From Sphingomonas sp. (GTDB lineage: Bacteria > Pseudomonadota > Alphaproteobacteria > Sphingomonadales > Sphingomonadaceae): a stretch of DNA of 64,000 nucleotides. The translations under genes and the position numbers were made by a program. The stretch is taken from contig JAHBZH010000001.1 of the NCBI GenBank assembly GCA_019635535.1, forward strand, positions 2,322,995 through 2,386,994, written 5' to 3'. The notes beneath the pieces were generated by a model. It was not told where the DNA came from and searched no databases. It was given only the letters and a program-made list of their open reading frames with translations. This document shows, piece by piece, positions 45,940 to 55,871 of this stretch. The first letter of the stretch is position 1. Each line of letters starts with the position of its first letter.

Positions 45940-47522
45940 GCGGGCGGTCCGGATTCGGGGCGGGCCGCCGGCCCGTCCCCGCTCAGCCGTCCGGCGACGT
46001 CGCGGAAGCGGTACAAGGCGCCGTCGCCCTCGAAGACGAGATACCGGTCCGGGCGGTCCGGAAGACTGCCGCCGAAATAGCTGCGCAGGATCGCCGGATA
46101 GACGTTCACCGGACTGGCCGGGACGGCGAGCGGGCGCGCATCGGCGGGCCGGACCGCCATCAGGATGCCCATTTTCTCCCGCAGCCGCGCCGTATCCAGT
46201 TCCACCCAGTCGACCGAGACGGGATCGCGACCGATATAGCGCTCGTCGCCGACATGCGGGGCCGGCCAGGGGCCCTCGTCGGCATGGATGACGATCACGG
46301 CCGGGCGCGGCCCGGCGCGGATCGCGTCGATCAGCCGCAGCGCCTCGCGGTTCGCATATTGAAGCTGGGCGACATAATTGTCGCGCCGCGATGCCGCGCT
46401 CGCCGCCGCCAGCGAGCGGCACGAACCGTCGGCATTGAGCACGAAGGGCGGGTGCGGCACCAGGAAGTGCGCGAAGACATATTTGCGGCCGCCTTCGCCC
46501 GCCAATTCCCGCAGCGCGGCGAACTTGCGGGGCGCGCGGCGGCATTGATCGGTCCGTGTGTCGCCGAACGGCAGCCCGGCCTGGCGAAGCACGAAGCCCG
46601 GCGCGGATTCGTCCAGCACCACCCGCGCCAGCTCGGGCAGCGCCCGATAGTTGACATTGCGGTCGGCCAGCGCGCTGCGCCGGGTCGGATTCCACCACGA
46701 ACCCGCGAACACCGTCTCATAACCCTGCGCGCGGAAGAAACGCAGCGCCCGGTTGCCGGTCATCGCGCGGTAGAGTGGCACCCAATCGTTCTGCTGCGCG
46801 ACGTCGTCTGCCAGCGTGTCGAGATAGTCGCCGTTCAATGCCGAGGCGAGCGAATGGGCGGTGCGCTGATAATTGGCGTGATTGCCGGTGCCGACGACGA
46901 AGCCGCGGGCGCGCAAGGCGTCGAGGAACGGTTCGTTGTCGTAGCCATAGACGCCGCGCAGTGTCTCGCTGCCGGCATAACGGTCGAACACGATGTGCCA
47001 GACATCGGGGCTGTCGGCCTCGGCCTGCCCGGCGAACGGCGCGAACGCCGCGTGCGGGTCGGGCCGATCGGCCTCGGCCCGGACCTGCTGGATGGCGGCG
47101 GCGGCGCTCATGCCGATCGCGACGGACACCAGCAGCAGGTTGATCTTGCGGTTGATCTCGGCGGCGACGGCCGCGTCGCGCGGCACGCGGCGGGCGACCA
47201 GCACCGCCAGCACGGCACCGGCCGCGAGGAGCAGCCCCTGCACGAGCGCGGAAGCGCTCAACGCCGCGACCGGCGCCGGCAGATAAAGGCAATAGACCGC
47301 GACGATGCCGCTCATCAGTCCGGCGCCCGCCCAGCTGCGCGCGACCGGCCGCAGCAGGATCGTGACCGCGGCGGCGATCGCCAGCATCGCCGCGATGGTC
47401 GGCACGGCATCCTCGTAGGGAAGCCGGTTCATGTTCGGGAACCAGTGGGTCAGCGTCGCGAGCAGCGCGACGGCGCCGCCTGCCAGCGGCAGCCGGCCCG
47501 GCAGGTTGCGGGTCCGGCTCAA
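45927..47522 (-). CDS. Membrane-bound sulfatase-like hydrolase/transferase
   Basis: The 531-residue protein has about five N-terminal membrane helices (up to residue 145), then a periplasmic alkaline-phosphatase-superfamily domain. Visible landmarks are [16 protein letters not shown] (first metal aspartate), [19 protein letters not shown] (candidate threonine nucleophile), [12 protein letters not shown], and [15 protein letters not shown], where D-E replaces the D-H pair of classical sulfatases. Similar proteins cut or transfer phospho- or sulfo-groups on surface glycans (LtaS, EptA types). It is coupled by ATGA to the methyltransferase gene upstream. The exact reaction is unknown. Confidence 0.82.
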   Translation of the reverse strand: MSRTRNLPGRLPLAGGAVALLATLTHWFPNMNRLPYEDAVPTIAAMLAIAAAVTILLRPVARSWAGAGLMSGIVAVYCLYLPAPVAALSASALVQGLLLAAGAVLAVLVARRVPRDAAVAAEINRKINLLLVSVAIGMSAAAAIQQVRAEADRPDPHAAFAPFAGQAEADSPDVWHIVFDRYAGSETLRGVYGYDNEPFLDALRARGFVVGTGNHANYQRTAHSLASALNGDYLDTLADDVAQQNDWVPLYRAMTGNRALRFFRAQGYETVFAGSWWNPTRRSALADRNVNYRALPELARVVLDESAPGFVLRQAGLPFGDTRTDQCRRAPRKFAALRELAGEGGRKYVFAHFLVPHPPFVLNADGSCRSLAAASAASRRDNYVAQLQYANREALRLIDAIRAGPRPAVIVIHADEGPWPAPHVGDERYIGRDPVSVDWVELDTARLREKMGILMAVRPADARPLAVPASPVNVYPAILRSYFGGSLPDRPDRYLVFEGDGALYRFRDVAGRLSGDGPAARPESGPPAQLE

Positions 47523-48910
47523 GCCCCGTGCCGGCGGTCGTAGGCAAGGATCAGCCGGCCGCCCTCGCCCAGATGCTGCCGCGCGGTGATCGCGCCGCGC
47601 GCGCCGACATGGGCCAGGAACGCCTCTTCCGTATAATCGGGGAAGATGTCCGGCCGGCCGGACAGGAGTTGCTGCACCATCGGGTCGCTTTTCGACGGGA
47701 ATTCGATGACGCCCACCGGCGCGAGGCTCATCAGCCAGTCCACCGCCATGTCGAGCGGCACGTTCCTGGCGATGGCGAGATGGTGGATCACGGCCAGGGC
47801 GAGCAGCGAATCCGCCGCGCCGCGCGCGCCAAGGCTCTTGCGCTCCGCCCCTGCCCAGCCTTGCGACGGGCTCGGATTGGTCGCGTCCAGCCAGAGCGGC
47901 AGCATCCGTCCGCCATCGGCGTCGAAACGGACGAAGGCCCGTTCGAGCGCGCCGAAATCGAAGTCGAAGCCGACCACCGCGCGCGCGCCATGGTCGAGCG
48001 CGGTGCGGCTGAAATCGCCGCTGTTGCAGCCCAGGTCGAACAGCAGGCCGGGGCGCGCTTCGGCGACATGCCGCGCCACGAAATCGTGCTTCGCGGAGCG
48101 GCGCGCCGCGTCATAGCTGTTGCAGCCGGCATAATCGGACCAGATCGTCCTGCCGCCGGGCAGCGACAGCCCTTCGATATAGCCATGCAGGGTTTCGAGC
48201 AGCGCGACCAGATTCTTGCGGGGGAGCTTGATGTCGCGCGGCGGCGCCCCGGCCGTCCCCTTCGCGACGCGGCGCCGGTGCACCGCGGCAGGGCCCAGCA
48301 CATGCGCCAGCACGGTGAAGGACAATTTGTCGCGAAGGCGCAGCAGCGGGGCCACATCTTCCGGCGCCAGCCCCTCGCCGCTGCCGCGGAACCAGGCATT
48401 GGGCGCGATTCCGCGCTTCGCCCAGAGCAGCAGCGGATTGAGGAACTGCATCGCGAACTGGCGCTGGCCGGTCCAGGGCGATCCTTCCTCGTAGCGGACC
48501 ACGGACAGGTGATCGATGAAGACCGGCCGGGTGCCGTTGAACTGGATGTTGTAGGCGGTCGCGTCGGACAAGGTGAAACCGTCGGCGAGCAGGTCGATAT
48601 GGAAGCGCAGGTGCAGCAGCGCCGCCGCCTTCAGGGCGGAGAAGGTCCATTCATAGGGATAGGAGACGAAGTCGATCTTCGGATGCTCGAGCAAATGCTC
48701 GGGAGCCGCATCGTCCGTGCCGATCCGGTCCGGCGCGATCTCTTCCATTCCGATCAGCTGGCCGCGCTCGATCGCCTTGCGATAGACGCCCGCGTCCCGC
48801 GCACCGGCGAAATTCTCGGCTCCGCCCCGGAATACGGCGCGATAGATGCGGTCGTCTGCGACCAGGATGCGGCCGGACGGATCCCGGAAGGAGCCCGGGT
48901 CGAACTTCAT
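47519..48910 (-). CDS. Kinase-like domain fused to SAM-dependent methyltransferase
   Basis: The 463-residue protein (start MKFDPGSF) has two parts. Residues 85-150 contain GFTLSDATAYNIQFNGTRPV then FIDHLS, a kinase-like catalytic loop with D116, N121 five residues later, and D133. Residues 285-440 form a Rossmann methyltransferase with LLFDLGCNSGDF (motif I), VVGFDFDFGALERAF and LALAVIHHLAI. The layout recalls, in reversed order, WbdD-type proteins that phosphorylate and then methylate a glycan end. It is coupled to the sulfatase-like gene and starts 4 bases after a small membrane protein gene. The kinase assignment is an inference. Confidence 0.78.
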   Translation of the reverse strand: MKFDPGSFRDPSGRILVADDRIYRAVFRGGAENFAGARDAGVYRKAIERGQLIGMEEIAPDRIGTDDAAPEHLLEHPKIDFVSYPYEWTFSALKAAALLHLRFHIDLLADGFTLSDATAYNIQFNGTRPVFIDHLSVVRYEEGSPWTGQRQFAMQFLNPLLLWAKRGIAPNAWFRGSGEGLAPEDVAPLLRLRDKLSFTVLAHVLGPAAVHRRRVAKGTAGAPPRDIKLPRKNLVALLETLHGYIEGLSLPGGRTIWSDYAGCNSYDAARRSAKHDFVARHVAEARPGLLFDLGCNSGDFSRTALDHGARAVVGFDFDFGALERAFVRFDADGGRMLPLWLDATNPSPSQGWAGAERKSLGARGAADSLLALAVIHHLAIARNVPLDMAVDWLMSLAPVGVIEFPSKSDPMVQQLLSGRPDIFPDYTEEAFLAHVGARGAITARQHLGEGGRLILAYDRRHGA

Positions 48911-48914
48911 CGGC

Positions 48915-49139
48915 TCAGGCCTTGCTGTTGTCGCCCGCGACCGGCGTCTCGCCGCGGCGAAACAGCGCCTTGAAGCGCGCGAAATAGACCTTGCCGAACA
49001 GCAGGGCGCTGGCGAAGGCGCCCGCGACGGCCTGCAGGATGATGCTGATCGTGCCAGAATCCAGATAGGCATGCGCCGGCGCGGACACGAACAGCGAATA
49101 GACCACGATCGCGAAGAGGAAATCGGACGCGCGCTTCAT
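48915..49139 (-). CDS. Small membrane protein with YLDSGT motif
   Basis: The 74-residue protein has a signal-like first helix (FLFAIVVYSLFVSAPAHA), a YLDSGTISIILQAV motif, and a second helix with a basic tail (KVYFARFKALFRR). It resembles the small YLDPGTGS-type membrane proteins that I recall near methyltransferase and sulfatase genes. It is the first gene of the three-gene unit. Its role may be as a subunit or anchor for the two enzymes. Confidence 0.72.
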   Translation of the reverse strand: MKRASDFLFAIVVYSLFVSAPAHAYLDSGTISIILQAVAGAFASALLFGKVYFARFKALFRRGETPVAGDNSKA

Positions 49140-49230
49140 GGGAAAGTCCCCCGCCTGTGAGACGACGGGATTTGCGGTCTAATGGTTAATATGTCGTTCC
49201 CGGAGCGCTGTCCCGCGCATCGGCCGCGCC

Positions 49231-52200
49231 TCAATAATCCCGCGACACGCGCACATTGGCGCTTTCGCGGCCGATCGTCGAGATCGACGCCAGCAGCGAG
49301 AGCCAGCGGGTGATCTGATATTCGATCGTCGTCGCCGAATAGCCGCGCCCGTCCGTCACCACCTCCACATAGACGCGACGGCCGAAATATTTGCCGGCCG
49401 CGATCTGGGTGCCGATGCCCTGGGTTACGTCGGCGGGCAGGATGCGCAGGCGATCGAGGCCGATGCCGCGCCGCAGCGCGTTGATCGGGTCGAGCCCGCC
49501 GCCCGGGCTGTTCAGCGCCGCCACCGCCGAGGCGAGCTGGATCGCCTCGGGCGCCGACAGATTGGTGATCGAGGTGCCGAACAGGATGCGCGACAGCAAT
49601 TCGTCCTGCGGCAAAGCGGGCACGCTGGTGAAGGAGATTTCCGGCCGCTCGCCGCTGCCGGTCACGCGGATCTGCGCGTTCAGCCCGCGCTCGCGCACTT
49701 CGGCGGCGATGTCGAGGCGCGGATTGATCGGGCTTTCGCCCCGGAACTGGATATTGCCGCGGATGAGATCGAAACGCCGACCGGCGAAGTCGTAGGTGCC
49801 GCGCAGCAATTCCGCCTCGCCGGTGATGCGTGGTTCGGTCACCGTGCCGGCGACCCGCACCTGGGCGCGCCATTCGCTGCTCATGCCGAGCCCGGTCACG
49901 CTCAGGTTGCGCGGCGCATCGACCTGGAGCGCGAGGCGCCAGGGCGAGACCCGGCGCACGACCGGGCCGAGATCGTCGGCGCGGTTGATCTCGCGCACGT
50001 TGAGCCGCGGCACGTCGGCGGCTGCCGCCGCGCTGCCGAGCTGGAACCGCCCTTCGGTCAGCCGCACCGCGCCCGAAATCTCGCCGCCGTCGCCGTCGGA
50101 GCGGATGGCGAGATCGCCGGTCACGGCGGCACGGATATCGTCCCGGTCGAGCAGCCGCGCCGCGTCCGCCCGCACGTCGAAGCGCATGCCCACGCCGCCC
50201 CGCGCCCCGGCGAAATCGAGCGTGCCCGATCCCGAGACCGTGCCGCCGCCCGCCGCGCGGCCGCTGAACCGTTCGATCCGGAGCTGCGCTCCGTCGAACC
50301 GCCCGGCCGATTCCAGATTGTCGATCACCATACCGGTGACGGCGCTTTCCAGCCGCGCGCCGCGCGTTTGCACCGATCCCGAGATCACGGGATTGTCCAG
50401 CGTGCCGCGCATGTCGGCGGCGATGGCGGCCGGGCCGGACAGATCGAGCAATTCGATTCCGGTCAGCCGCCAGAGCGTGTCGGCGGCGCCGGCATAGCGG
50501 ATCTGCGCCTGCATCGGCGCGCGCGACAGCCGGTCGATGAGGTCGCCCGACGCACCGATCGGGGAGAAGCGCGCCTGTGCCCGTCCCACCGTGCGCCCTT
50601 CGCTCACCGCCACCGCACGCACCGCCGCATGGCTGCCGGCGAGCCGCGCGTTGACGCCGATGTCCATCGGCCGCGACGACAGCACCAGTCCGGCCCGGGT
50701 CAGTCCCCGGATGCGCAGATTCGCCTCCCCGGTCGGCGCCGCGCCGGGCGTCGGCGCGGCATAGCGCAGCACGCCCGATGCGATGCCGCCCAGCCCCAGG
50801 TCGGGATAGAAGATGTCCATCACGGCCAGCGGCATCGCCTCCAGCCGCGCGTCGATCTCCGTCCGGTCGCCGAACCGCCCGGCCAGGCTCGCCTCGCCGC
50901 CGGCATAGCGGAACTCGGTGCGCGCCAGCCGCCAGCCGCCGTCGGTCGCGGTCAGCACGGCCGGGCTGGTCAGTTCCAGCGGCCGGCGGTCGAGCGTGCC
51001 GCTGCCGGTGATCGAATAGCGCCCCGGCGCCACGTCGGCGGCGAAGTCGAGCGCGAAATCGCGCCCGCGCGAGCCGGCGATCCGCCCTTCCACGCGCCCC
51101 GACCCGCCGCGCAGGCTGGCGCGCGCGTCAAGGCTGGCGATCTGCATCCCGCCCCGGCTCAGCCCGCGCGCCGCGATCCGGCCCTCGATCGACGCACCGG
51201 CCGGATCGAGCAGGATCACACCCTCGATCGTGCCACGCCGGATCGCGATCGGCGGCGGCCCGGCGAAGCTCGCATTGTCTGCGGCGAGATCGACTGCGAT
51301 GCGCTGGTTGCCGCCGACCGGATTGAACTGCAGCCGCCCGGTCATCGCCCCGGTCGCATCGATCAGGCCGGTGAACCCGCCCGGATCGACGCGCAGCCCG
51401 CCTTGCAGCCGCGCCCCGGCCAGGTCGAGCGCGGCGATCCGGATCATCGCCGGCTGGCCGCCCGGCAGCAGGATCGCGCCATTGCCGCTGAACGGCCCGA
51501 GCGTCGATCGCCCTTCGGCCCGCCAGGCGAACCCGGTCTCGGTCGGGTCGAGATTGAGCAGCACGTCGCGCAGTCCCAGCGCGTCCATCGGCCGCTCCAG
51601 CGCGATCGCCAAACGCGGCCGATCGATCGCCCCGTCCAGGGTCAGGCGCAGCGGCCCGTAATCGGCATGGCGGCCGGCGCCTTCGAACAGGAAGGTGCCG
51701 TCGCGCCGTCGCATGCCCTGGCCCGCCAGATTGAGCTTGGGCGAGGAGAGGCGCAGATTGGTGAAGCGGATCACGCCGTCCGGACCGCGCACCAGCTCGG
51801 CCTGGAGCTGCGGCAGGCCGCCCGTCACTGCGGCCAGGAAAGCGTTGTCCATCCGCCGCACCCAGGCCCGCGCCTCGCCGCGCAGGATCGCGCCGCTGCC
51901 GCCCGGCCCGGGCGCGACGCGCAGCTCGGAGAGGATGTCGATCACGCCCAGGCCGGGTATCTCGTAACGCTGCATCCCGCCGTTCACCGCCACCGCATAT
52001 TCGCCGGTGCGCAGGTCGATGCTGAGGCTCGCCAGGCCGCGCAGCCGGTCCGAGCTGATCGCGATCCGATCGCCGCTCAGCCGCTCGGGCGTGAGCCGCA
52101 GCAGCCCTTCGACCCGCAGATTGGCGAGGATGCCGCCCGCGACGTCGCCCACGCCGCTCACGCGCCGCGCGGTGGCGAGCAGGGGGATCGTCACCGGCCA

Positions 52201-53439
52201 GCCGGTCAGCGTCCCGCGCCCGGTCGCGCGGACGTCCTCGAACCCGGTTTCGTCGAACGCCACCCGCGCCGCCGTCGCCCGATAGGCGAAGCTCGCCGCG
52301 CCGAAACGCCCGTCGAGCAGGGCGGTCAGGCGCACCTCGCGGCCGGTCATGTTGGGGAAGAGGGCCGGCGGGCGGAGCAGATCGACGGCGATCTGCACGC
52401 CTTCATAGCGGCTGTTCGACAGGTCGATCCCGCCGCGCGTGTCGAGCCGGAACGCGGCCGACCGCAGCGACAGCCGCCCGGCGAGCCGGCGATTCGCCAG
52501 ATTGCCCCGGCCCTCGACGAGGATGCGCGGACTCGACATGCGCTGGAGCTTGCCGGTCAGGAAGGGCGCCGGCGCGGCCCAGCCGCTCAACCCCATCGCG
52601 CCCCGGTCCATGCTGAGCCGCAGGTCCACCGTCCGCCGCCCCGACATGTCGAGCCGCGCCGCGCCGGCCCAGCGCGCCCATGTCCCCTCGCCGCTCACGT
52701 CGAGCGCGATCGGCCGGGTCGTGCCGATGAGGGCGCCGACCACGCTGTTCTCCGGCGCGCGCACATGCGCTTCGACATCGAAACGGTCGCGGTCCGGCTC
52801 CGCGTCGATCCGCAGCCGCACCCGGTCGCCGCCGCCGCGAATCGCCGCGTCGAGCCCGATCAGCGCGCGCCCGCGCCGGATCTCGGCCTCGCCGGACAGG
52901 CTCCCGACCTGCTCGCGCCCGGTCATGGCCGCGCCGATGCGCAGCTGGCGCACGTCGAGCCGGCCGATATGCACATCGAAATCGGGCAGGATCGGCTGCG
53001 GCTCGGCCGAGGGGATGAGCCGCGGCAGCCGGTGCAGGGTGACGAGATCGGCGTCGAGCGTGTGGATACGCAGGCTGTTCCACAGGAAATCGATCGGCCG
53101 CCAATTCATCTCGATCGCCGGCGATTCCACGAACAGGCCGTCCGGATCGTAGAGCCGCACGTCGCGCAGCTGCGTGCGCCCCCAGATCGATCCGTCGATC
53201 CGGCCGATACGGATGCGCAGGCCCGATTGCGGTGTCATCGCGGCGATCCGGTCGACGATGAAGCGGTGGCCGGGCGCGGTATCGAGGAAGGCGAGGAAGG
53301 CGATGCCGGCGAGCAGCAGAGCCAGCGCGGCGCCGATCATGATCTTGGCGAGGGCGCCCAGCCAGTAGCGCGCGCCCCGGCGCGGCGCGGCGAGGTCAAC
53401 CGCCGGCTCGGCCTGGGGATCGAGCGCCGCCTCCGTCAC
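49231..53439 (-). CDS. tamB: Translocation/assembly module protein TamB
   Basis: The 1402-residue protein has one N-terminal membrane helix (about 35-55), a very long beta-rich body of repeating strands, and the C-terminal TamB/DUF490 domain: FDLIRGNIQFRGESPINPRL, QDELLSRILFGTSITNLSA and a closing SANVRVSRDY. It bridges the inner and outer membranes, where it works with TamA and is also implicated in phospholipid transport. The gene starts 2 bases after tamA ends. Confidence 0.93.
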   Translation of the reverse strand: MTEAALDPQAEPAVDLAAPRRGARYWLGALAKIMIGAALALLLAGIAFLAFLDTAPGHRFIVDRIAAMTPQSGLRIRIGRIDGSIWGRTQLRDVRLYDPDGLFVESPAIEMNWRPIDFLWNSLRIHTLDADLVTLHRLPRLIPSAEPQPILPDFDVHIGRLDVRQLRIGAAMTGREQVGSLSGEAEIRRGRALIGLDAAIRGGGDRVRLRIDAEPDRDRFDVEAHVRAPENSVVGALIGTTRPIALDVSGEGTWARWAGAARLDMSGRRTVDLRLSMDRGAMGLSGWAAPAPFLTGKLQRMSSPRILVEGRGNLANRRLAGRLSLRSAAFRLDTRGGIDLSNSRYEGVQIAVDLLRPPALFPNMTGREVRLTALLDGRFGAASFAYRATAARVAFDETGFEDVRATGRGTLTGWPVTIPLLATARRVSGVGDVAGGILANLRVEGLLRLTPERLSGDRIAISSDRLRGLASLSIDLRTGEYAVAVNGGMQRYEIPGLGVIDILSELRVAPGPGGSGAILRGEARAWVRRMDNAFLAAVTGGLPQLQAELVRGPDGVIRFTNLRLSSPKLNLAGQGMRRRDGTFLFEGAGRHADYGPLRLTLDGAIDRPRLAIALERPMDALGLRDVLLNLDPTETGFAWRAEGRSTLGPFSGNGAILLPGGQPAMIRIAALDLAGARLQGGLRVDPGGFTGLIDATGAMTGRLQFNPVGGNQRIAVDLAADNASFAGPPPIAIRRGTIEGVILLDPAGASIEGRIAARGLSRGGMQIASLDARASLRGGSGRVEGRIAGSRGRDFALDFAADVAPGRYSITGSGTLDRRPLELTSPAVLTATDGGWRLARTEFRYAGGEASLAGRFGDRTEIDARLEAMPLAVMDIFYPDLGLGGIASGVLRYAAPTPGAAPTGEANLRIRGLTRAGLVLSSRPMDIGVNARLAGSHAAVRAVAVSEGRTVGRAQARFSPIGASGDLIDRLSRAPMQAQIRYAGAADTLWRLTGIELLDLSGPAAIAADMRGTLDNPVISGSVQTRGARLESAVTGMVIDNLESAGRFDGAQLRIERFSGRAAGGGTVSGSGTLDFAGARGGVGMRFDVRADAARLLDRDDIRAAVTGDLAIRSDGDGGEISGAVRLTEGRFQLGSAAAAADVPRLNVREINRADDLGPVVRRVSPWRLALQVDAPRNLSVTGLGMSSEWRAQVRVAGTVTEPRITGEAELLRGTYDFAGRRFDLIRGNIQFRGESPINPRLDIAAEVRERGLNAQIRVTGSGERPEISFTSVPALPQDELLSRILFGTSITNLSAPEAIQLASAVAALNSPGGGLDPINALRRGIGLDRLRILPADVTQGIGTQIAAGKYFGRRVYVEVVTDGRGYSATTIEYQITRWLSLLASISTIGRESANVRVSRDY

Positions 53440-53441
53440 GG

Positions 53442-55412
53442 TCAGAAGGCCTGCCCGAGCGAGACGTAGACCGCGATGCGCGGATCGCCCGCCACCGGAT
53501 TGATCGGCGTCGCGACGTCGAGCCGGATCGGCCCGAAGCGGGTGTGGTAACGCACGCCGATGCCGGCGCCGAAGCGCAGATTGTCGAACTTGGGCAGCGA
53601 GGCGGTCGAGATGTTGCCGCCATCGACGAAGGGCACGATGCCGAAATTGCCGAAGCGCACCCGTGCCTCCAGCGCGAACTCCGCCAGGCTGCGCCCGCCG
53701 ATCGGATCGTCGAACACCGGGTCGCGCGGTCCGATCCGCTGGAAGCCGTAACCTCGCACCGATCCGCCGCCGCCGGCATAGAAGCGCCGCGACGGCGCGA
53801 TCCGGTCGCGGCTGGCGCCCGCGATCGTGCCGAGCCGCACCCGTCCGGCAATCGTCACCCGGTCCGTCACCGGCTGGTAGTAGCTGCCGTCGATCTGGAG
53901 CCGGGCATAGAAGAAGCTGCCGTCCTGCAACGAGGCTTCGGGCGACAGCCGCGCGCCGAGGCGGAAGCCGCTGGTCGGATCGAGCAGGTCGTTCGATCCG
54001 TCATAGCCGAGGAACAAGGGGAGCGCGCCGATGAAGAAGGTGCGCCGCCGGATCGTGCCGCTGTCGATATCGATGTCGCGCTCGTCGCTGGCGGTGAGCT
54101 CCACCCCCGCCGACCAGGTCCAGTTCTTCTGCCAGATGATGTTGGTCTGCCGCTCGATCCCGCCGGCGACGACGAAGGTGCGGGCGTTGAAGGCGGGCCG
54201 ATCGACATTGGCGGCGGCGATCTGCGCGGTCAGCACCTGGTCGCGGCGCCTGAAATTGTTGCGCCTGAGGCTGGCGGACAGGGATTGCTCGCGGGTGCCG
54301 GCCACGCCCCGGAAGGTCACGGCGCCTTCGGGCGGCAGCAGGTTGCGATGCTGCCAGCTCGCCTCCAGCCGGATGCCCTCGCCGGTGCCGTAGCCCGCCT
54401 CGGCCGCGATGGTGCGCATCGGCGCGGGCTCGAGCGCGATGGCGAGATCGACCAGGTCGGTGCCTTCGCGCGCCACGGGCCGAATCGTGACGGAGGAGAC
54501 GAGGCCGGTGGCGACGAGCGCCTGGCGCAGATCCTCGATCCGGTCGGTTCGCCAGGGATCGCCCTCGTCGAAGCGGGCGATCGTCTCGACATGGCCGGCG
54601 CCGAACGGCGGATTCCCCTCGACGGCGATGCTGCCGAAGCGTCGCGCCCCGGCGGGCTCGACCGGCATCACCAGGGTCGCGGTGCGTGTGTCGTGATCGA
54701 CCAGCACGTCCGGCTCGCCGACCTCGGCGAAGGCATAGCCGCGCCGGCCCAGCTCCGCGCGCAGCGCCGCCTGTGCCGCTTGCACGCGTCCGGCATCGAC
54801 CGGGTCCTGCTCCGCGACGGCGAACGACTGGCGCAGCGCCTCGGCATCGGCGCCGGCCGCCGCCTCCAGCCCCGGCAGGCGCACCTCGCTGAACCGGTAA
54901 AGAGGGCCCGGCACGACCGCGAGCGTTACCTGGACGTCGCCGTCCGGCGCGGCCTCCACCTGGGTGCCGACCGTCACATCATAATGGCCGAAGGCGCGCA
55001 GCAATTCGGCGATCAGCTCGGCGTCGGCGCGGGCGCGGCGGTCGATCTGCGCGGCATTGGCGGGATCGTGGCGATATTCCTCCAGCGTGGAAAGATCGCG
55101 GAAGCGTGCCAGCAGCTCCGGCTGCTCGGCCTCGTCGATGCCGGTGATGCGATAGGAATAACGCCGCGTCGCCGCCGCGTCGGCGATTTCGCCTTCCGGC
55201 GCCGCCGCGATCTCGCCGGGCGCTTCCTCCGCCATATCGGGCCAGGGCACGTCGAGATCGTCCCACGGCTCGAGCGGCGCCGAGGGATCGAGCGGACGGT
55301 TCACCTCGTCCAGCGGGTCCACCGCCTGGGCGGCGGCGGATCGCGGGCAGAGAACGAGGGCGAGCGCGGCCAGAACGGCCGCCGAGTGTCGCCCCGCAAC
55401 GGCTTGCAACAT
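53442..55412 (-). CDS. tamA: Outer-membrane assembly protein TamA (BamA/TamA family)
   Basis: The 656-residue protein starts with a signal peptide (to about residue 27), then three POTRA-like domains (about 85-330, ending with IRPVAREGTDLVDLAIALEP). A 16-strand beta-barrel follows with the lid-lock motif GGGGSVRGYGFQRIGPRD and a final strand RIAVYVSLGQAF ending in phenylalanine as needed for outer-membrane insertion. It partners TamB in assembling surface proteins. Neither gene has other neighbours in the unit. Confidence 0.93.
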   Translation of the reverse strand: MLQAVAGRHSAAVLAALALVLCPRSAAAQAVDPLDEVNRPLDPSAPLEPWDDLDVPWPDMAEEAPGEIAAAPEGEIADAAATRRYSYRITGIDEAEQPELLARFRDLSTLEEYRHDPANAAQIDRRARADAELIAELLRAFGHYDVTVGTQVEAAPDGDVQVTLAVVPGPLYRFSEVRLPGLEAAAGADAEALRQSFAVAEQDPVDAGRVQAAQAALRAELGRRGYAFAEVGEPDVLVDHDTRTATLVMPVEPAGARRFGSIAVEGNPPFGAGHVETIARFDEGDPWRTDRIEDLRQALVATGLVSSVTIRPVAREGTDLVDLAIALEPAPMRTIAAEAGYGTGEGIRLEASWQHRNLLPPEGAVTFRGVAGTREQSLSASLRRNNFRRRDQVLTAQIAAANVDRPAFNARTFVVAGGIERQTNIIWQKNWTWSAGVELTASDERDIDIDSGTIRRRTFFIGALPLFLGYDGSNDLLDPTSGFRLGARLSPEASLQDGSFFYARLQIDGSYYQPVTDRVTIAGRVRLGTIAGASRDRIAPSRRFYAGGGGSVRGYGFQRIGPRDPVFDDPIGGRSLAEFALEARVRFGNFGIVPFVDGGNISTASLPKFDNLRFGAGIGVRYHTRFGPIRLDVATPINPVAGDPRIAVYVSLGQAF

Positions 55413-55484
55413 AAGGTGAAACTAGCGGGCGCCGAAGAGCCGCGCCAGCGCGGATTTCGTTTCGGCTGCGTGCGTTCCCGGAGT

Positions 55485-55507
55485 CTGCTTCAGCAAGGCT
55501 GAAACAG
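55485..55507. repeat. Hairpin repeat, copy 2
   Basis: CTGCTTCAGC-AAG-GCTGAAACAG pairs over 10 bases with one mismatch and is a near copy of 23559-23581. It lies between the tamA start and the 3' end of a small gene. Confidence 0.65.
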
Positions 55508-55530
55508 GAGCGGCGACGCTGGAAACGGCG

Positions 55531-55743
55531 CTAGTGGACGGTGCGTTCGCCCCGCCCGGATGCGAGCAGCACCACCATCCGCTCGATCTGCCGCCAGCGG
55601 CAGAACAGGACGACATTGCCGGCTTCGCGGCTCCGGTCCGCCTGGGCGGCGGCCTCGCTCGCGGCATGGATGCCGAAGCGCGCGATCAGATCGGCCGCCT
55701 CGGTCGCCGCCGACCGATCGGGCAAATGGACATGTTGGTGCAC
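55531..55743 (-). CDS. Small conserved protein with FCRWRQIERM motif
   Basis: A GTG start with GGGAAG 5 bases upstream gives 70 residues: HQHVHLPDRSAATEAADLIA at the N-terminus, a helical middle, then NVVLFCRWRQIERMVVLLAS. I remember this C-terminal motif from short proteins in many sphingomonads. It is probably a soluble helical protein with unknown function. The frame extends further upstream, but that part has no such conservation. Confidence 0.7.
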   Translation of the reverse strand: MHQHVHLPDRSAATEAADLIARFGIHAASEAAAQADRSREAGNVVLFCRWRQIERMVVLLASGRGERTVH

Positions 55744-55871
55744 GCTGGCTTCCCGTTTTCTTTTCTTGTTCTCGGGGGTTAGCGCGCCAGCCCTTTCAAA
55801 ATGACCGACACGCATCGTCAACAAGGCATAAACCACGATCCGGGGGCTGGCGGCGGCGGTCCGGGAATGCC

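Noticed and set aside
43714..46698. 994-codon minus-strand frame spanning the hydrolase, glnA and sulfatase regions
   Set aside because: It crosses several well-supported genes on both strands and has no consistent domain content.
50368..53469. 1033-codon plus-strand frame antisense to tamB
   Set aside because: Shadow of the high-GC tamB gene, R/P/H/D-rich with no domain signal.
53544..55502. 652-codon plus-strand frame antisense to tamA
   Set aside because: The tamA protein on the other strand has a signal peptide, POTRA domains and barrel motifs; this frame has nothing comparable.
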